Positions 13,984-20,762 of a stretch of DNA of 21,433 nucleotides are shown piece by piece. The DNA comes from Candidatus Woesearchaeota archaeon. Its GTDB lineage: Archaea; Nanobdellota; Nanobdellia; Woesearchaeales; GW2011-AR4. The first letter of the stretch is position 1. Each line of letters opens with the position of its first letter. The notes beneath the pieces are model-generated. The model saw nothing but the letters and a program-made list of their open reading frames with translations, made no database searches and was not told the origin of the DNA. The stretch covers positions 1 through 21,433 of the forward strand of contig JACPMP010000032.1 of the NCBI GenBank assembly GCA_016185915.1. Reading direction: 5' to 3'. The position numbers and the translations under genes were made by a program.

Positions 13984-14667
13984 ATGAAATTTACAGACTT
14001 GGTAAACTTATATGAGGAAAAGAAAAAGAAGCACGGTATTGATACTTACAAACACATTTCAAAACTTCTTGAAGAAGCAAAGATTTTACATAAGAAAGAT
14101 TGGTCAAAAAACCCAACAGCAAATGGAGACCACGAACAATCTTGGAGAGCTTTCAAAGGTAAAAATCTTGAAAAATTGATTGTCCATATAATCGCAGATG
14201 AGGTTAAAGCATTAGGGTTGAAAATTGTTGATGGTAATACTCTCGAAAGAACAAAAGCTGAAAACTTGTCAAAAGAGTTAAGTAAAGTCAAAAGAAATTT
14301 GCTGATTGATTACGGGGAATTTGGCTCACATCTTCCAGATGTGGATATTATCATTTATGAACCTGAAACCAGCAAGGTTATTGCTGTCCTTTCTAGCAAA
14401 GTAACTTTAAGAGAAAGAATTGCTCAAACAGGTTATTGGAAAATAAAACTTTCTTCTGACAAAGCAACAAAACATATCAAAGTTTATTTCGTAACACCTG
14501 ACGAAGATGGAACTTTAACAATAAAGAAACCAACGAAGAAAGGTAGAGCCATAGTAGAAGTGGATACAGATGGAAGTTATGTTTTAAGCGAAACAGAAAT
14601 TGAGGAAAGCAATAAAGTAAAAATGTTTGATAAATTCATTGAAGACTTAAAGAAACTATTGAGGTGA
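13984..14667 (+). CDS. Type II restriction endonuclease, BsaWI-like
   Basis: The protein has 227 residues. The nuclease core is visible as SHLPDVDIIIYEP (115-127, with P118 and D119) followed by VLSSKVTLRERIAQTGYW (135-152). PD ... SxK with the second acid displaced onto the next helix (K139, then E144 in RER) is the arrangement known for CCGG-recognising enzymes such as Cfr10I, Bse634I and NgoMIV. The SSKVTLRERIAQTGYWK block and the later VYFVTPDEDGTL match BsaWI-type enzymes as I remember them. BsaWI cuts W^CCGGW; the specificity here is inference. It is tightly packed between a methyltransferase (1 nt before) and a small gene (8 nt after). Confidence 0.82.
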   Translation: MKFTDLVNLYEEKKKKHGIDTYKHISKLLEEAKILHKKDWSKNPTANGDHEQSWRAFKGKNLEKLIVHIIADEVKALGLKIVDGNTLERTKAENLSKELSKVKRNLLIDYGEFGSHLPDVDIIIYEPETSKVIAVLSSKVTLRERIAQTGYWKIKLSSDKATKHIKVYFVTPDEDGTLTIKKPTKKGRAIVEVDTDGSYVLSETEIEESNKVKMFDKFIEDLKKLLR

Positions 14668-14675
14668 TTTTTGCT

Positions 14676-14912
14676 ATGAAAAAACAAGAAATACAAGATG
14701 AATGGGAAAGACTCATTTATGAGAGTACACAAAATAAACCCAATATTACGGGAATTTATCCTCGTAATATTGTGAGAAATAGGGAACTTCTTTTGTTAGG
14801 GCAAGTGGAATTGGGAAAAATTGAGTATGGGAAGAATATAAGGTCCCATACAGAAATATATCAAAGCGTAATGAAACGTTATTTCCAACAGAAAAAATGC
14901 CTAAAGATTTGA
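14676..14912 (+). CDS. Small unknown protein in the restriction-modification operon, 78 aa
   Basis: I chose ATG 14676 because GGTGA (14662-14666) is correctly spaced upstream; an earlier in-frame GTG sits on the endonuclease stop. The protein is charged (MKKQEIQDEWERLIYES...) with a basic C-terminus. I do not recognise it. No helix-turn-helix typical of a C protein is obvious. Its last 16 nt overlap the second methyltransferase. A 10-bp inverted repeat lies inside the frame (14741-14772). It could be a small accessory or controller protein, or a displaced N-terminal part of the methyltransferase. Confidence 0.5.
   Translation: MKKQEIQDEWERLIYESTQNKPNITGIYPRNIVRNRELLLLGQVELGKIEYGKNIRSHTEIYQSVMKRYFQQKKCLKI
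14741..14772. promoter_or_regulatory. 10-bp perfect inverted repeat within the small gene
   Basis: CAATATTACG (14741-14750) and CGTAATATTG (14763-14772) around a 12-nt spacer that itself can add GGA/TCC pairing. It could be an operator or an mRNA hairpin controlling the second methyltransferase. No data decide between these. Confidence 0.45.
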
Positions 14913-15574
14913 TTCTTGAGCCGACTACATTATGGGACTTTCCAAAACAGAGTTATGGTAAGAATCCTAAGGGCAATTGGAAATTTAATGGAGTTACACC
15001 AGCAGGATTGATATATAACCTAATAAAAAGATACACAAAAGAAAGAGATTTGATAGTTGATCCAATGTGCGGAAGTGGTACAACAATAGACGTTTGCAAA
15101 GAAGAAAATCGTAAGGTAATTGGCTATGATATATTCCCAACAAGACAAGATATAATACAAAATGATGCGAGGAAAATCCCCTTACCAGAAAATTCTGTTG
15201 ATATGGTTTTTATTGATTCTCCATACGGAAATAATGTAAAATATTCAGATAATCTTAATTGTATTGGAAAAATATCATGCGAAAAAGATGAATTTTACCA
15301 AGAACTAGAAAGAGTTGCAATAGAAATTAAAAGAATTCTGAAAAAAGATAAGATTATTGGTTGGGTTATTGGAGACCACTGGAGAAGCAATTCAGGATTT
15401 ATTCCTGTCGGAATCAGAATCTATCAAATGCTAGAAAAACACTTTAAGCCTATCGATATAATCTGTATTACTAGAAGACATCAAACTTCTAACACTCCTT
15501 TGTGGAAACAGAGAGCGCTAAAGCATAATTTTTATTTAAGAGGTTTCAAATATCTCATTATAATGAAAAAATAA
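14897..15574 (+). CDS. Second DNA methyltransferase of the restriction-modification cluster
   Basis: The protein has 225 residues: short, a bare catalytic domain. Motif I is DPMCGSGTT (55-63), followed by VIGYDIFP (75-81) and motif IV as IDSPYG (106-111). The Ser-Pro-Tyr version suggests an amino methyltransferase (N4-cytosine or N6-adenine). There is little room for a target-recognition domain, so specificity may come from short loops or a partner, possibly the small protein encoded just upstream. It overlaps that gene by 16 nt and ends 125 bp before mre11. A site needing two methyltransferases would usually be asymmetric; for a palindromic site the second enzyme is unexplained. Confidence 0.85.
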   Translation: MPKDLILEPTTLWDFPKQSYGKNPKGNWKFNGVTPAGLIYNLIKRYTKERDLIVDPMCGSGTTIDVCKEENRKVIGYDIFPTRQDIIQNDARKIPLPENSVDMVFIDSPYGNNVKYSDNLNCIGKISCEKDEFYQELERVAIEIKRILKKDKIIGWVIGDHWRSNSGFIPVGIRIYQMLEKHFKPIDIICITRRHQTSNTPLWKQRALKHNFYLRGFKYLIIMKK

Positions 15575-15699
15575 GAGAAAAGCTCTTCTACAAATAAATT
15601 ATTGAATGATGTGGAAATCTTTTAAGTTTATAAATCTTACACTCGCATGTCCAGTGCTTTACAAATACCTTTAAAAAACCAATAATATTACCCCTATGC

Positions 15700-16917
15700 A
15701 TGAAATTCGCACATTTAGCAGACTGCCATATTGGCTCGTGGAGAGATCCTAAACTAAGAGATACAAGCACAAATGCTTTCATCAAAGCAATTGGCAAGTG
15801 CATAAAGGAAAATGTTGACTTTATTCTGATTGCAGGTGATTTGTTTAACACATCGTTTCCTAGACTCGATAATTTAAAAACAGTTGTGACTAAATTCAAG
15901 CAATTAAAAGATTTAAACATTCCAGTTTATATTGTGCCTGGCTCTCATGACTACAGCCCAAGCGGCAAAACAATTCTTGATGTTCTTGAAGAAGCGGGTT
16001 TATTTGTTAATGTTTTCAAAGGAAGCGTTGAAAATGGAAAGCTGAAGCTCAATTTTACTGTTGATAAAAAAACAGGCGCAAAGATAACTGGAATTCTGGG
16101 CAAAAGGGGCTCTTTGGAAAAAACTTATTATGAGAAATTAATGACAGAACATTTGGAAAAAGAAGATGGCTACAAAATTTTCTTGTTTCATTCAGGAATA
16201 GATGAACTAAAGCCGAAAGAGATGGAAAATATTATTTCTCAACCATTGTCTTTGCTGCCGAAGGGCTTTGACTATTACGCAGGCGGCCACGTTCACATTG
16301 TTGATAACAAGCAGATTGAAGGATATGGTAGAATTGCTTATCCTGGTCCTTTGTTTCCAAACAGCTTTGCAGAGCTTGAAAAGCTTGAAAGAGGGGGCTT
16401 TTTTATTGTTGAAGATGACAATATAAGATGGGAGCCAATACAGATTTATAATGTAGGGAGATTTGAGTTAAACTGCAACCACTTAACGCCAGAAGAAATA
16501 AAAAATTCAATCTTAAATCATTTCAAAAACAAGGAGTTAAACAATACAGTTGTTTTAATACGGCTTAATGGAGTTCTTGAAAGCGGCAAGCCAAGCGACA
16601 TTGACTTTAAGGAAATATTTAATTTCTTATACGATAAATCAGCATATTTTGTAATGAAAAGCTCTCATGCTGTGACATCAAAAGAATTTGAAGAGATAAA
16701 AACAGATGCAAGAAATGTTGAGGATGTTGAATCATTCTTGATAAAAGAGCATCTTGGACAGATAAAATTAGAGAATTTAACTTTAGAAAAAGAAGAAGAA
16801 TTAATTAAAAATTTGATGAAAATATTGAGCGCTGAAAAACAGGAAGGTGAAACAGTTCCAGATTTTGAGCGAAGAGTGAAGGAAGAAGTTGGAAGGGTTT
16901 TGGAGATTGAGTTATGA
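15700..16917 (+). CDS. mre11: Mre11 DNA double-strand-break nuclease
   Basis: The protein has 405 residues. Phosphoesterase motifs in order: ADCHIG (7-12), AGDLF (45-49), PGSHDYS (80-86; the usual GNHD here has Ser for Asn), FHSGID (163-168) and GGHVH (195-199). These hold the two metal ions. A C-terminal capping and Rad50-binding region follows (LLKNLMKILSAEK-like helices). Mre11 trims DNA ends with Rad50 and is handed over to HerA-NurA. Rad50, normally the next gene, is replaced by a PIN-domain gene overlapping by ATGA. A TATA-like CTTTAAAAAA about 25-30 bp upstream fits a near-leaderless message. Confidence 0.92.
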   Translation: MKFAHLADCHIGSWRDPKLRDTSTNAFIKAIGKCIKENVDFILIAGDLFNTSFPRLDNLKTVVTKFKQLKDLNIPVYIVPGSHDYSPSGKTILDVLEEAGLFVNVFKGSVENGKLKLNFTVDKKTGAKITGILGKRGSLEKTYYEKLMTEHLEKEDGYKIFLFHSGIDELKPKEMENIISQPLSLLPKGFDYYAGGHVHIVDNKQIEGYGRIAYPGPLFPNSFAELEKLERGGFFIVEDDNIRWEPIQIYNVGRFELNCNHLTPEEIKNSILNHFKNKELNNTVVLIRLNGVLESGKPSDIDFKEIFNFLYDKSAYFVMKSSHAVTSKEFEEIKTDARNVEDVESFLIKEHLGQIKLENLTLEKEEELIKNLMKILSAEKQEGETVPDFERRVKEEVGRVLEIEL

Positions 16918-17540
16918 AAATATATTTTGATACCACTATAGCAAATGATGCTTATATCTTAACTAAAATTTATTTTGGTGAAAAATATAGTAGTCATTAC
17001 AAGAAAGACTTAAAATTTTGGAAAAAAGAATATGTGGCTTTATACTTTCTTTTAGATTTAGATAATGAATGGGAACTAGAATTTTTAACATCACCAATGA
17101 TGAAAGAAGAAATAAACAAATACCAAAATAGTCGCAAATTTAATCTTGAATTATATTCATATTTATTAAATTTTTACAATATGTTAATAGAAAAAATTGA
17201 ATTTACACCATTAAATATTGGAAAAGAAAGTATCAAAGAAATTAAACTCATTGGACTTAAAGAAATTGATACTCTACATATTTGTCATGCAAGAAAACTG
17301 AAATGTAATTTCTTTATAACTACAGATAAAAATACAATTATTAAATATAAAAATAAATTGGAAAAATTTGGAATAAAAGTTAGATTACCTTCAGAATTTA
17401 TTGAAGAGAATTTTATCAATCTGAATACTTTAATTAGAGCTTTATATGGTTCATGGATTTCATCTGAAAAAGTTTTTAATTTTATAGCTAAAGATATCAC
17501 AAAGTATTCTACTCAACCAACCTCAAAATTATCTCATTAA
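16914..17540 (+). CDS. PIN-domain protein overlapping mre11
   Basis: The protein has 208 residues. PIN acids: D6 (YFDTTIAND), E65/E66 (MKEEINKY), D119 (EIDTLHICHARKL) and D138 (ITTDKNTI). The N-terminal half has an aromatic, basic insert (KKDLKFWKKEY). The C-terminal ~45 residues (INLNTLIRALYGSW and on) lie outside the PIN core. The start overlaps the mre11 stop by ATGA, so translation is coupled to Mre11. No antitoxin precedes it, so it is either an orphan toxin-like gene or a nuclease working near the repair proteins. Confidence 0.8.
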   Translation: MKIYFDTTIANDAYILTKIYFGEKYSSHYKKDLKFWKKEYVALYFLLDLDNEWELEFLTSPMMKEEINKYQNSRKFNLELYSYLLNFYNMLIEKIEFTPLNIGKESIKEIKLIGLKEIDTLHICHARKLKCNFFITTDKNTIIKYKNKLEKFGIKVRLPSEFIEENFINLNTLIRALYGSWISSEKVFNFIAKDITKYSTQPTSKLSH

Positions 17541-17574
17541 ACTTCTTTTGGAATGGCTTTTGTCAAACCAAAAC

Positions 17575-17611
17575 ATTTAAATATAACTTTTAGTTAACTT
17601 AAAATATAACT
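17575..17611 (+). promoter_or_regulatory. Promoter and probable operator of the AbrB/VapC pair
   Basis: A TATA box ATTTAAATATAA (17575-17586) is followed by the palindrome AGTTAACT (17592-17599). The palindrome is flanked by direct copies of ATATAACT (17581-17588 and 17604-17611). Such symmetry next to an AbrB-type antitoxin gene suggests an autoregulatory binding site. AGGTGAT (17612-17618) is a strong Shine-Dalgarno for ATG 17624. Confidence 0.5.
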
Positions 17612-17623
17612 AGGTGATTAAGT

Positions 17624-17860
17624 ATGGTAACGGTAAAGAAATGGGGAAGCTCGATTGCTGTAATAATACCAAAAGAGATTGCTAAAAATCAAGGAATTAA
17701 GGAAGGAGATGAAGTAGCTATCAATATATTCAAGAAAGGCAACTTAGGAGATATTTTCGGAACTCTGAAAACAAAGCTGACGGGGCAGCAACTCAAGGAC
17801 ATGGCCAGAAAGGATTGGGAAAGTGCCTCTGACAGGAAGTTCAGAAGAGAACACACATGA
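17624..17860 (+). CDS. vapB: AbrB/SpoVT-type antitoxin (VapB)
   Basis: The protein has 78 residues. The swapped-hairpin AbrB domain is clear in VTVKKWGSSIAVIIPKEIAK (2-21) and GIKEGDEVAINI. The C-terminal part is charged (DMARKDWESASDRKFRREHT) and would bind and block the toxin. The stop overlaps the toxin start by ATGA. It binds DNA as well as toxin and probably represses its own operon through the repeats upstream. Confidence 0.9.
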   Translation: MVTVKKWGSSIAVIIPKEIAKNQGIKEGDEVAINIFKKGNLGDIFGTLKTKLTGQQLKDMARKDWESASDRKFRREHT

Positions 17861-18234
17861 CCGAAGAAATTAATTTCTTTTACGATACTTATGCGCTCCT
17901 TGAAATCATTAAAGGCAATAACAGTTATAACAAGTATATAAAAAATATAGGGATTGTTACAACACGGTTGAACTTGATGGAATTATTTCATCGCTTATAC
18001 ATTTTGCATGGAATAGGCATTGCGGAATTTTATTACCAAGAATATCTGCCTTTTGCTGTTGGGATTTCTGATTCTTTGATTAAGAAAGCCGCAATCTTCA
18101 GAGCAGAAAATAAAAAAAAAGATTTAAGCTACATTGATTGCATTGGCTCTATTTTCGCTAAAGAAAATAAAATAAAATTTTTGACAGGTGATATTCAATT
18201 TAAGGACATGGACAATGTTGAATTTGTAAAGTAG
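17857..18234 (+). CDS. vapC: VapC-type PIN ribonuclease toxin
   Basis: The protein has 125 residues, normal for VapC. Acids in place: D10 (FYDTYALLE), E42 (NLMELFHRL), D94 (SYIDCIG) and D112 (LTGDIQF). VapC toxins cut tRNA or rRNA at one site; the target here is unknown. It is translationally coupled to the AbrB antitoxin. It ends 2 nt from the convergent gatB end. Confidence 0.9.
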   Translation: MTEEINFFYDTYALLEIIKGNNSYNKYIKNIGIVTTRLNLMELFHRLYILHGIGIAEFYYQEYLPFAVGISDSLIKKAAIFRAENKKKDLSYIDCIGSIFAKENKIKFLTGDIQFKDMDNVEFVK

Positions 18235-18236
18235 TT

Positions 18237-18830
18237 CTATATTTTTTCGATCATCCTCAAAACTATCTCATTAACCTCTTTCGGAGTTGCTTTTCCTTTT
18301 GTTTTTTTCATCACAACCCCAACAATAAAATTCAATGCTTTCTTTTCTCCTTTTTTATAATCCTCAACTGCTTGTAGATTTTCTTCAATTGCTTCCTTGC
18401 AGTATTTTTCAAGCTCGGAAATGTCAGAAACTGCTTCAAGCCCTTCTCTTTTTACATGTTCTTTTACATCAAATGGCTTCTCAATCAATTTTTCCAATAT
18501 TTTTGATGCAACATTGTCGGTTATTTTTTTATGTTCCACCAACTTCAGCAAATCAATCATGTGCTTTTCGCCAATTTCAACTTCGTGCAGTTCTTTTTTA
18601 TTATAATTCAAAACTCTAATTAATTCTCTTCTTAGCCATTTTGCTGCTAAAGTTGGATTTATCTCTTCTGCAACTTTCTCAAACATTTCAGCAAGCTCTT
18701 TTTCAGCAGCAATAATCTCAGCGTCTTCCTTCTTTATTTTAAGCTCATGCACAAATTTTCTTACTTTATCTTGAGCGAGCTCAGGCATATTTATCATGAG
18801 CCAATTCCGGCATATTCTTTTTAACATCAC
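18237..18830 (-). CDS. gatB: GatB C-terminal half (helical and tail domains), separate reading frame
   Basis: Up to 197 residues; likely true starts are ATG 18797 or 18788, because the first 11 codons read the N-terminal gene out of frame. From NMPELAQDKVRKF on, the sequence is the GatB linker, then PTLAAKWLRREL of the helical domain, then the YqeY-like tail ending with NFIVGVVMKKTKGKATP. This tail holds the tRNA in the GatCAB amidotransferase. It is out of frame with the catalytic half, and the two overlap. Either GatB is made as two chains, or this is a frameshifted gene or an assembly artefact. Confidence 0.85.
   Translation of the reverse strand: MMLKRICRNWLMINMPELAQDKVRKFVHELKIKKEDAEIIAAEKELAEMFEKVAEEINPTLAAKWLRRELIRVLNYNKKELHEVEIGEKHMIDLLKLVEHKKITDNVASKILEKLIEKPFDVKEHVKREGLEAVSDISELEKYCKEAIEENLQAVEDYKKGEKKALNFIVGVVMKKTKGKATPKEVNEIVLRMIEKI
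18764..18816 (-). repeat. Imperfect 25-nt-period tandem duplication at the gatB break
   Basis: Two 28-nt segments (18764-18791 and 18789-18816) match at 22 of 28 positions. On the minus strand both encode NMPELA(H/Q)DK. The 25-nt period is eight codons plus one base, which explains the frame change. Confidence 0.8.
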
Positions 18831-19683
18831 TTATTAATTTGTCAGTTATTTCAACAACAGTCAAATCAGTATCAATTATGTAGCCATAATCTTCTTCTGT
18901 TTCTTTTTTTCTCAAGGAAAATGTAATTCCTTTTTCAGAATCCCAAGCTCTTGTTTCATGCTCAATTTTTTTGTGATGTTTTATTTCTTCTTTTTGGCGA
19001 TTTACTTCATAAACCAAAGCCCTTTCGATCTCCTTAAAGCCAGTTATATTCTTTATCTCGATTCTTGTATAATCACTTTCTTTTATAGAGACATTTGCAT
19101 CTGCTTTTATTATTCCTTCATTTATGTCAAAAATTTCAAGGTAATTAAGAACTGTTATTAACTGTTTCATAAATTCTCTTGCTTCTTCTGGAGAAGTTAA
19201 GTCTGGCTCTGTCACAATCTCAACAAGAGGGTTGCCGCTTCTGTTGTAGTCAACCAAAACATACTGGCTTTCCTTTAATCCGACAGGATGTATCAAAGAA
19301 GCTGGATCCTCTTCAATGTGGACTCTTGTTATTCCGATTTCTTTTCCATTCCTCAATCTTAATTTTCCATTTCTTCCTAGGGGCATTTCGTATTGCGAAA
19401 TTTGATAATTTTTAGACATATCTGGATAAAAATATGATTTTCTTGAGAAAATAAGTTCAGGAGATATCTCGCAGTTCAAAGCGAGGCATAATTTTAATGC
19501 AAACTCAACTGATTTTTTGTTTAAGACTGGCTTTGAGCCAGGCATTCCCAAACACGTTTCACAAGTTCTTGTATTCGGCTCTTCGCTTCCTTTTGTTGGG
19601 CAGCTGCAAAAGAGTTTTGTTTTTGTGTCTAATTCAATATGAATTTCAAGCCCGATGACGATGTTTGAGGTGAAATATTTCAT
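18781..19683 (-). CDS. gatB: GatB N-terminal half (catalytic kinase-like domain)
   Basis: 300 residues from ATG 19683; an upstream Met at 19701 is less likely because the TATA-like CTATTTAAAA (19705-19714) lies 22-31 bp before 19683. It shows GLEIHIELDTKTKLFCSCP, the zinc-type cysteines C26, C28, C41 and C44, YFYPDMSKNYQISQYE, HIEED (122-126) and DYNRSGNPLVEIVTEPD. This half activates Glu-tRNAGln or Asp-tRNAAsn with ATP for amidation by ammonia from GatA. The usual DYRYFPEPDLP block reads DYGYIIDTDLTVV, a degenerate form. It ends at PELAHDKYA, just where a 25-nt imperfect tandem duplication shifts the frame. Confidence 0.88.
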   Translation of the reverse strand: MKYFTSNIVIGLEIHIELDTKTKLFCSCPTKGSEEPNTRTCETCLGMPGSKPVLNKKSVEFALKLCLALNCEISPELIFSRKSYFYPDMSKNYQISQYEMPLGRNGKLRLRNGKEIGITRVHIEEDPASLIHPVGLKESQYVLVDYNRSGNPLVEIVTEPDLTSPEEAREFMKQLITVLNYLEIFDINEGIIKADANVSIKESDYTRIEIKNITGFKEIERALVYEVNRQKEEIKHHKKIEHETRAWDSEKGITFSLRKKETEEDYGYIIDTDLTVVEITDKLISDVKKNMPELAHDKYA

Positions 19684-19726
19684 TTTTATTAATAAACTCA
19701 AAAACTATTTAAAACTATTTAAACCA

Positions 19727-20350
19727 ATGGCCAAAATGACTAAAGAAGTTTATATTTTTATTGATGAAAGCGGCGATTTGGGAAAACATGGCTCTAGGTA
19801 TTTCGTAATTGCTGCCCTTTGCATCACAGACCCAAAAATTCTGTATAATCTAATTAAAAGAATCAGACAAAGAAAACTAAAGAAAAAAATCAAGGGATTA
19901 AGCGAAATAAAGGCTAATAATTCCGATGATGAGATAAGGAATATTATTCTTAATAAATTAGCAAATGCTGAATGCGAATTTCATATAATTGTAGTTGATA
20001 AATCCCAAGTAAAAGACTATTTATTTGATAAAAAAGATAAGCTTTACAATTATATAGCGGGCATTCTAGTTGAGCATGCCCAAGTAGGCTATGACTATAT
20101 TAAACTGGTAATTGACAAAAAATACAGAAGCAGTTTATTGAGGACCGATTTTGACGATTATGTTAAAAATTTTAAAGTTAAATGGAATGCAAAACTAAGC
20201 ATAGAGCATCTTGAGTCTAATGAGAATTTGGGCTTGCAGGCTGTTGATTTTGTTGCTTGGGCAGTTCACAGAAAGTATAACACATCTGATGATAAATTCT
20301 ATAAAATAATAGAAAAAAGAATCAAGAGTTTGCTGCATCTGTGGAAATAA
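19727..20350 (+). CDS. DUF3800 protein (RNase H-like fold)
   Basis: 207 residues from ATG 19727; earlier in-frame ATG codons lie within the divergent promoter of gatB and give an unlikely basic leader. The N-terminal VYIFIDESGDLG (8-19, with D13, E14, D17) and the C-terminal ENLGLQAVDFVAWAVHRKYN carry the acids typical of DUF3800, thought to have an RNase H-like fold. The biochemical role of the family is not settled; members are common near mobile and defence genes. It is divergent from gatB, and its stop codon directly abuts the candidate small RNA on the other strand. It interrupts what would be a gatA-gatB block. Confidence 0.85.
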   Translation: MAKMTKEVYIFIDESGDLGKHGSRYFVIAALCITDPKILYNLIKRIRQRKLKKKIKGLSEIKANNSDDEIRNIILNKLANAECEFHIIVVDKSQVKDYLFDKKDKLYNYIAGILVEHAQVGYDYIKLVIDKKYRSSLLRTDFDDYVKNFKVKWNAKLSIEHLESNENLGLQAVDFVAWAVHRKYNTSDDKFYKIIEKRIKSLLHLWK

Positions 20351-20418
20351 GGTCGCGGACCCCAGACCCACATAAGCGTGCACCTCAAGGTACACATGGG
20401 ACTCTGGGACTTACCCGC
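20351..20418 (-). ncRNA. Candidate structured small RNA, unknown family
   Basis: The segment 20351-20420 has 43 G/C in 70 bases, far above its AT-rich surroundings. On the minus strand it folds as GCGG (20418-20415) with CCGC (20358-20355), CCCAGA with TCTGGG, CCCA with TGGG, and GTGTACC with GGTGCAC closing a TTGA loop. The last helix is fully paired only on the minus strand (G-U there, C-A mismatch on the plus strand). A palindromic TATA box (20440-20451) lies about 27 bp before the predicted 5' end at 20418, the same spacing as the tRNA genes here. I do not recognise it as a tRNA, SRP RNA, 5S RNA or RNase P. Confidence 0.55.
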
Positions 20419-20439
20419 AGAATAGTATAATATAAACTA

Positions 20440-20451
20440 GTTTATATAAAC
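20440..20451 (-). promoter_or_regulatory. Palindromic TATA box for the candidate small RNA
   Basis: GTTTATATAAAC, a perfect palindrome, placed to start minus-strand transcription near 20418. An adjacent palindrome TATAAACTAGTTTATA (20431-20446) overlaps it. Being symmetric, it could also fire to the right, where there is no gene. Confidence 0.5.
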
Positions 20452-20532
20452 TTTTTGTACAAAATTGTTCATTTTTGCACATTTCTTTAAATAGTTATTT
20501 ACAATATGGAAGAGAATAGTACAACATTTATT

Positions 20533-20754
20533 TTAGTTAAACTTATTTTTATCTTTGGAAATACTATAAATCAAAAGAATTAATACAAATATTACAATGC
20601 CGACAATATAAAATTTATTTCTTTCTATAAAATCCCACATCCGTTGATTCTTTTTATCTTCTAATTCTTTCTTATGTTTTTGATAATTTTGCTTAAAATC
20701 ATCAATAAGATTTTTAATCTCTTCTTTTGCCTTATTTTTATCCATATCTAACAC
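20533..20754 (-). CDS. Small membrane-anchored protein, 73 aa
   Basis: The start is GTG 20754, or ATG 20745 three codons later. The first ~45 residues are a highly charged amphipathic helix or coiled coil (AKEEIKNLIDDFKQNYQKHK). One membrane helix follows at about 48-66 (FYIVGIVIFVLILLIYSI), then a short basic tail. It begins 8 nt after the gatA stop on the same strand, so it is probably cotranscribed. No family recognised. Confidence 0.6.
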   Translation of the reverse strand: MLDMDKNKAKEEIKNLIDDFKQNYQKHKKELEDKKNQRMWDFIERNKFYIVGIVIFVLILLIYSISKDKNKFN

Positions 20755-20762
20755 TCATTTTT

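Noticed and set aside
15945..15957. Ser instead of Asn in the Mre11 GNHD motif as an inactivating change
   Set aside because: GSHD is, as far as I recall, a common variant in archaeal Mre11-like proteins, and the other metal ligands are intact.
20351..20420. tRNA or simple terminator at the DUF3800 end
   Set aside because: No T-arm or anticodon arm can be formed, and no T-run follows the hairpin on the plus strand; the promoter on the minus strand favours an RNA gene.
20506..20583. 25-codon plus-strand frame starting MEENSTTF
   Set aside because: It overlaps the end of the small membrane-protein gene on the other strand and has no well-placed promoter or ribosome site.
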